From UBA7703 sp034926785 (GTDB taxonomy: Bacteria; Bacillota; Clostridia; Christensenellales; CAG-138): a DNA stretch of 64,000 nt. Below the pieces are notes generated by a model that was not told the DNA's origin, did not search any database, and saw only the letters and a list, made by a program, of their open reading frames with translations. The stretch is taken from positions 13,540-77,539 of the forward strand of contig JAYFQU010000016.1 in NCBI GenBank assembly GCA_034926785.1, given 5' to 3'. This document shows positions 62,448-64,000 of the stretch, in pieces (the stretch's first letter is position 1; every line of letters begins with the position of its first letter). The position numbers and the translations under genes are program-made.

Positions 62448-63497
62448 TTAGCCCATCGCGGGTACGGGCTTGTGTGCGTTGCGTTTACGAAACAGGCTCT
62501 TGCGTTCCTTGGTTAAGAAAGCAACGGTATCCTTGATGGTCGTGCTGAGATCCCGCGGTTTGTAGCCGAGGTCGCGCCGCGCCTTCTCATAGGTAAAGCG
62601 CGCGTTGCTGGTCAACGTGTAGAGCGTATAGCGTGTAAACAGCGGAGATTCATGACGAATCTTATAATACAGCTCCGCAAACGGCGCCGTCATTTTTGCA
62701 AACCAGCGCGGCAGCACGGTGGTGATCTTACGCCCGCCGGTCACGCGCGAGAGGGTGTTCAGCAGCTCGCGCACCGGCACGTAGCGGTTCGAGAGGATAT
62801 AGCACTCGCCCTTCTTGCCCTTCTCGGTCGCAGCGATGACGCCATCCGCGACATCGCGCACATCCACAAAATCATATCCGCCTTCCACACAGGCCGTCAG
62901 CGAACCGTTGAGATAGTTGATCACCATCTGGGTCAGGTGCCCGTGGCCGTAGTCGTTTGGCCCGATGATGCCGGAGGGATGGATGATGGTTGCGTCCAGG
63001 CCATCCCGCGCCGCGTCAAGCACAATTTGTGTTGCGGCCGCCTTGGTCTTCGCGTACAGGCCGATGACGGACTCCGGCTGGAACCCCTCGACCTCGTGGA
63101 TCACGTCGCCATGCGGCAGTTCGGGCAGCGCATGAACCGAGCTGATATAGACGAGTTTTTTCACGTTGTGTTCCTTGCAAAGGCTCACCACGTTTTCCGT
63201 GCCGCGGACGTTTACGTCTACTACGCGCTGATCATACCGTGTGGCGACGGATACAATACCGGCGCAATGGATGACGTATACTTCATCGTCCTCCTTCAAC
63301 CCGTAGAAAAGCGGTTCCAGAGAGGATCTGTCGCGCACATCGCCGCGCACAATGGAGACCGCGTCCCCATAGAGCATGGTGACGTCCTCATTCGGCAGCG
63401 CAAACCCGCGTACGGTTTCGCCCGCGGCGAGCAGTTCCCGCGCGACGGTATTGCCAAGATGTCCGCCAACCCCCGTAATAATATAAACTCGTTTCAT
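62448..63497 (-). CDS. NAD-dependent epimerase/dehydratase (extended SDR)
   Basis: 349 residues: Rossmann motif TGVGGHLG (8-15), the active-site YxxxK (Tyr148, Lys152), ISSVHA and IIHPSGIIGPNDY. The family covers sugar-nucleotide epimerases, dihydroflavonol-type reductases and related enzymes; the substrate cannot be assigned. GAGAGG lies 9 nt before the ATG. Confidence 0.88.
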   Translation of the reverse strand: MKRVYIITGVGGHLGNTVARELLAAGETVRGFALPNEDVTMLYGDAVSIVRGDVRDRSSLEPLFYGLKEDDEVYVIHCAGIVSVATRYDQRVVDVNVRGTENVVSLCKEHNVKKLVYISSVHALPELPHGDVIHEVEGFQPESVIGLYAKTKAAATQIVLDAARDGLDATIIHPSGIIGPNDYGHGHLTQMVINYLNGSLTACVEGGYDFVDVRDVADGVIAATEKGKKGECYILSNRYVPVRELLNTLSRVTGGRKITTVLPRWFAKMTAPFAELYYKIRHESPLFTRYTLYTLTSNARFTYEKARRDLGYKPRDLSTTIKDTVAFLTKERKSLFRKRNAHKPVPAMG

Positions 63498-63841
63498 CTA
63501 AAAACGCCTCTCTTTCTCTGCGTCTGCTTATAAAAGTTTGTTATTCCTAGGATCCGATTTCGGATCCTGACGTCCTTTTTTATCATACGGGCGTATTGTT
63601 ACGCAGTTATTACGAAAAACCGACGTTTTACCAACAACATTGCGGCTTTTTCATGAAGCCGCCCATTCTCCGCGCCCGATCCGGAAAAAACGCACGATAA
63701 TGCTCTTTTTTATCTTTTACGAGCGCATTGTATCAAGCATTGTTCAATTCTATGTCAAGTAGAATCGGCCTTTATCCGCTGGAAAGGATTTGTTGCACTC
63801 GTTTCACTTTTCCGCCCATTTGGCCACTTTCTGCGGCGAAA
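63498..63841. other. 344-bp intergenic region
   Basis: AT-richer. It has a GATCCG/CGGATC hairpin near 63550-63568. No gene is supported. Confidence 0.45.
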
Positions 63842-63865
63842 AAGGCGGGGATTGCCCCCCGCCTC
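63842..63865 (-). terminator. terminator hairpin beside family B element
   Basis: AGGCGGGG and CCCCGCCT pair around ATTGCC; on the minus strand the hairpin is followed by TTTTTCG. It would end a minus-strand gene that lies beyond the window. Confidence 0.75.
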
Positions 63866-64000
63866 AGAGCATCAACAAACCCAGTAGGGGGTTTGGGGGA
63901 TTTCGAAAATCCCCCATGTTCCTTCAAATTTGGCGATTCATTCGCCGAATTTGTGAAAAAATGGCGCGATTCGCGTCATTTTAACCCAAAGTAAAACCCA
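63866..64000 (-). repeat. hairpin-rich insert, family B, copy 2 (cut by window edge)
   Basis: The reverse complement of this stretch matches 38028-38162 with only a few base differences and keeps the same hairpins. Its inner edge (TTGATGCTCT) directly abuts a terminator hairpin, as in copy 1. The far edge lies beyond the window. Confidence 0.88.

Noticed and set aside
63728..63994. 88-codon open frame at the right end
   Set aside because: Its second half is the family B repeat, and the same peptide appears inside another non-coding repeat copy at 38 kb.

Overview
The window looks like chromosome of an uncultured, fairly GC-rich member of the Firmicutes class Clostridia. The evidence is gene content and order: one canonical S10-spc-alpha ribosomal cluster with a KOW (L14e-like) gene between map and infA, zinc-type S14 and S4, AGGAGG ribosome binding sites before most genes, a yybS-gdpP-rplI-dnaB block, a DUF5685/DnaJ pair, and LCP, YkuD and NlpC/P60 wall proteins. 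No rRNA, tRNA, CRISPR array, phage gene or transposase was seen. Species-level placement is not possible from this sequence alone.

Layout, left to right. 1-3.3 kb: glycolytic operon pgk-tpiA-gpmI (gpmI cut by the window edge), reading left. 3.5-9.3 kb: ruvC-ruvA-ruvB, then a DivIVA-like coiled-coil repeat protein, an ECF S-component-like membrane protein and an MBL hydrolase, all reading left from one promoter before ruvC. 9.4-9.65 kb: a block of hairpins flanked by an exact duplicate of a terminator stem-loop. 9.7-13 kb: a 1105-residue lipoprotein with lamin-tail domains and a CotH kinase domain. 13.1-29.8 kb: 31 consecutive genes from rpsJ to rplQ reading left. 29.9-32.35 kb: an ArsR repressor and a Zn/Cd/Pb-type P1B ATPase. 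32.4-37.95 kb: GntR and XRE regulators, a GH4 glycosidase, a BadF-type sugar kinase, a broken GNAT gene and a uridine-kinase-like gene. 38-43.6 kb: DnaJ/DUF5685, DUF1858, a zinc-ribbon membrane protein, a GH13 glycosidase and a hexapeptide-repeat protein. 43.6-48.6 kb: yybS-gdpP-rplI-dnaB. 48.7-59.1 kb: cell-envelope genes (GH3 hexosaminidase, M3 peptidase, LCP protein, lipoprotein, L,D-transpeptidase, NlpC/P60 protein, MreB). 59.3-63.5 kb: sirtuin, MTA/SAH deaminase-like amidohydrolase, GNAT enzyme and NAD-dependent epimerase. 63.5-64 kb: non-coding, ending inside a second copy of the 38-kb repeat.

Main surprises. (1) Short hairpin-rich elements sit inside intrinsic terminators, and at each site the local 28-29 bp terminator hairpin is present on both sides, as if it were an unusually long target-site duplication; two families occur, at 9.4 kb and at 38.0/63.9 kb. 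(2) Four unrelated genes lack a Shine-Dalgarno sequence and have a -10-like hexamer exactly 6 nt before an ATG, which predicts leaderless mRNAs. (3) Ribosomal protein L5 has an Ala/Lys-rich N-terminal extension of about 115 residues. (4) The cad-type operon and a distant DUF1858 gene share an ACTAGY-N5-ACTAGT element in their promoters. (5) The DUF5685 protein has two Asp-rich motifs that resemble class I isoprenoid synthases.
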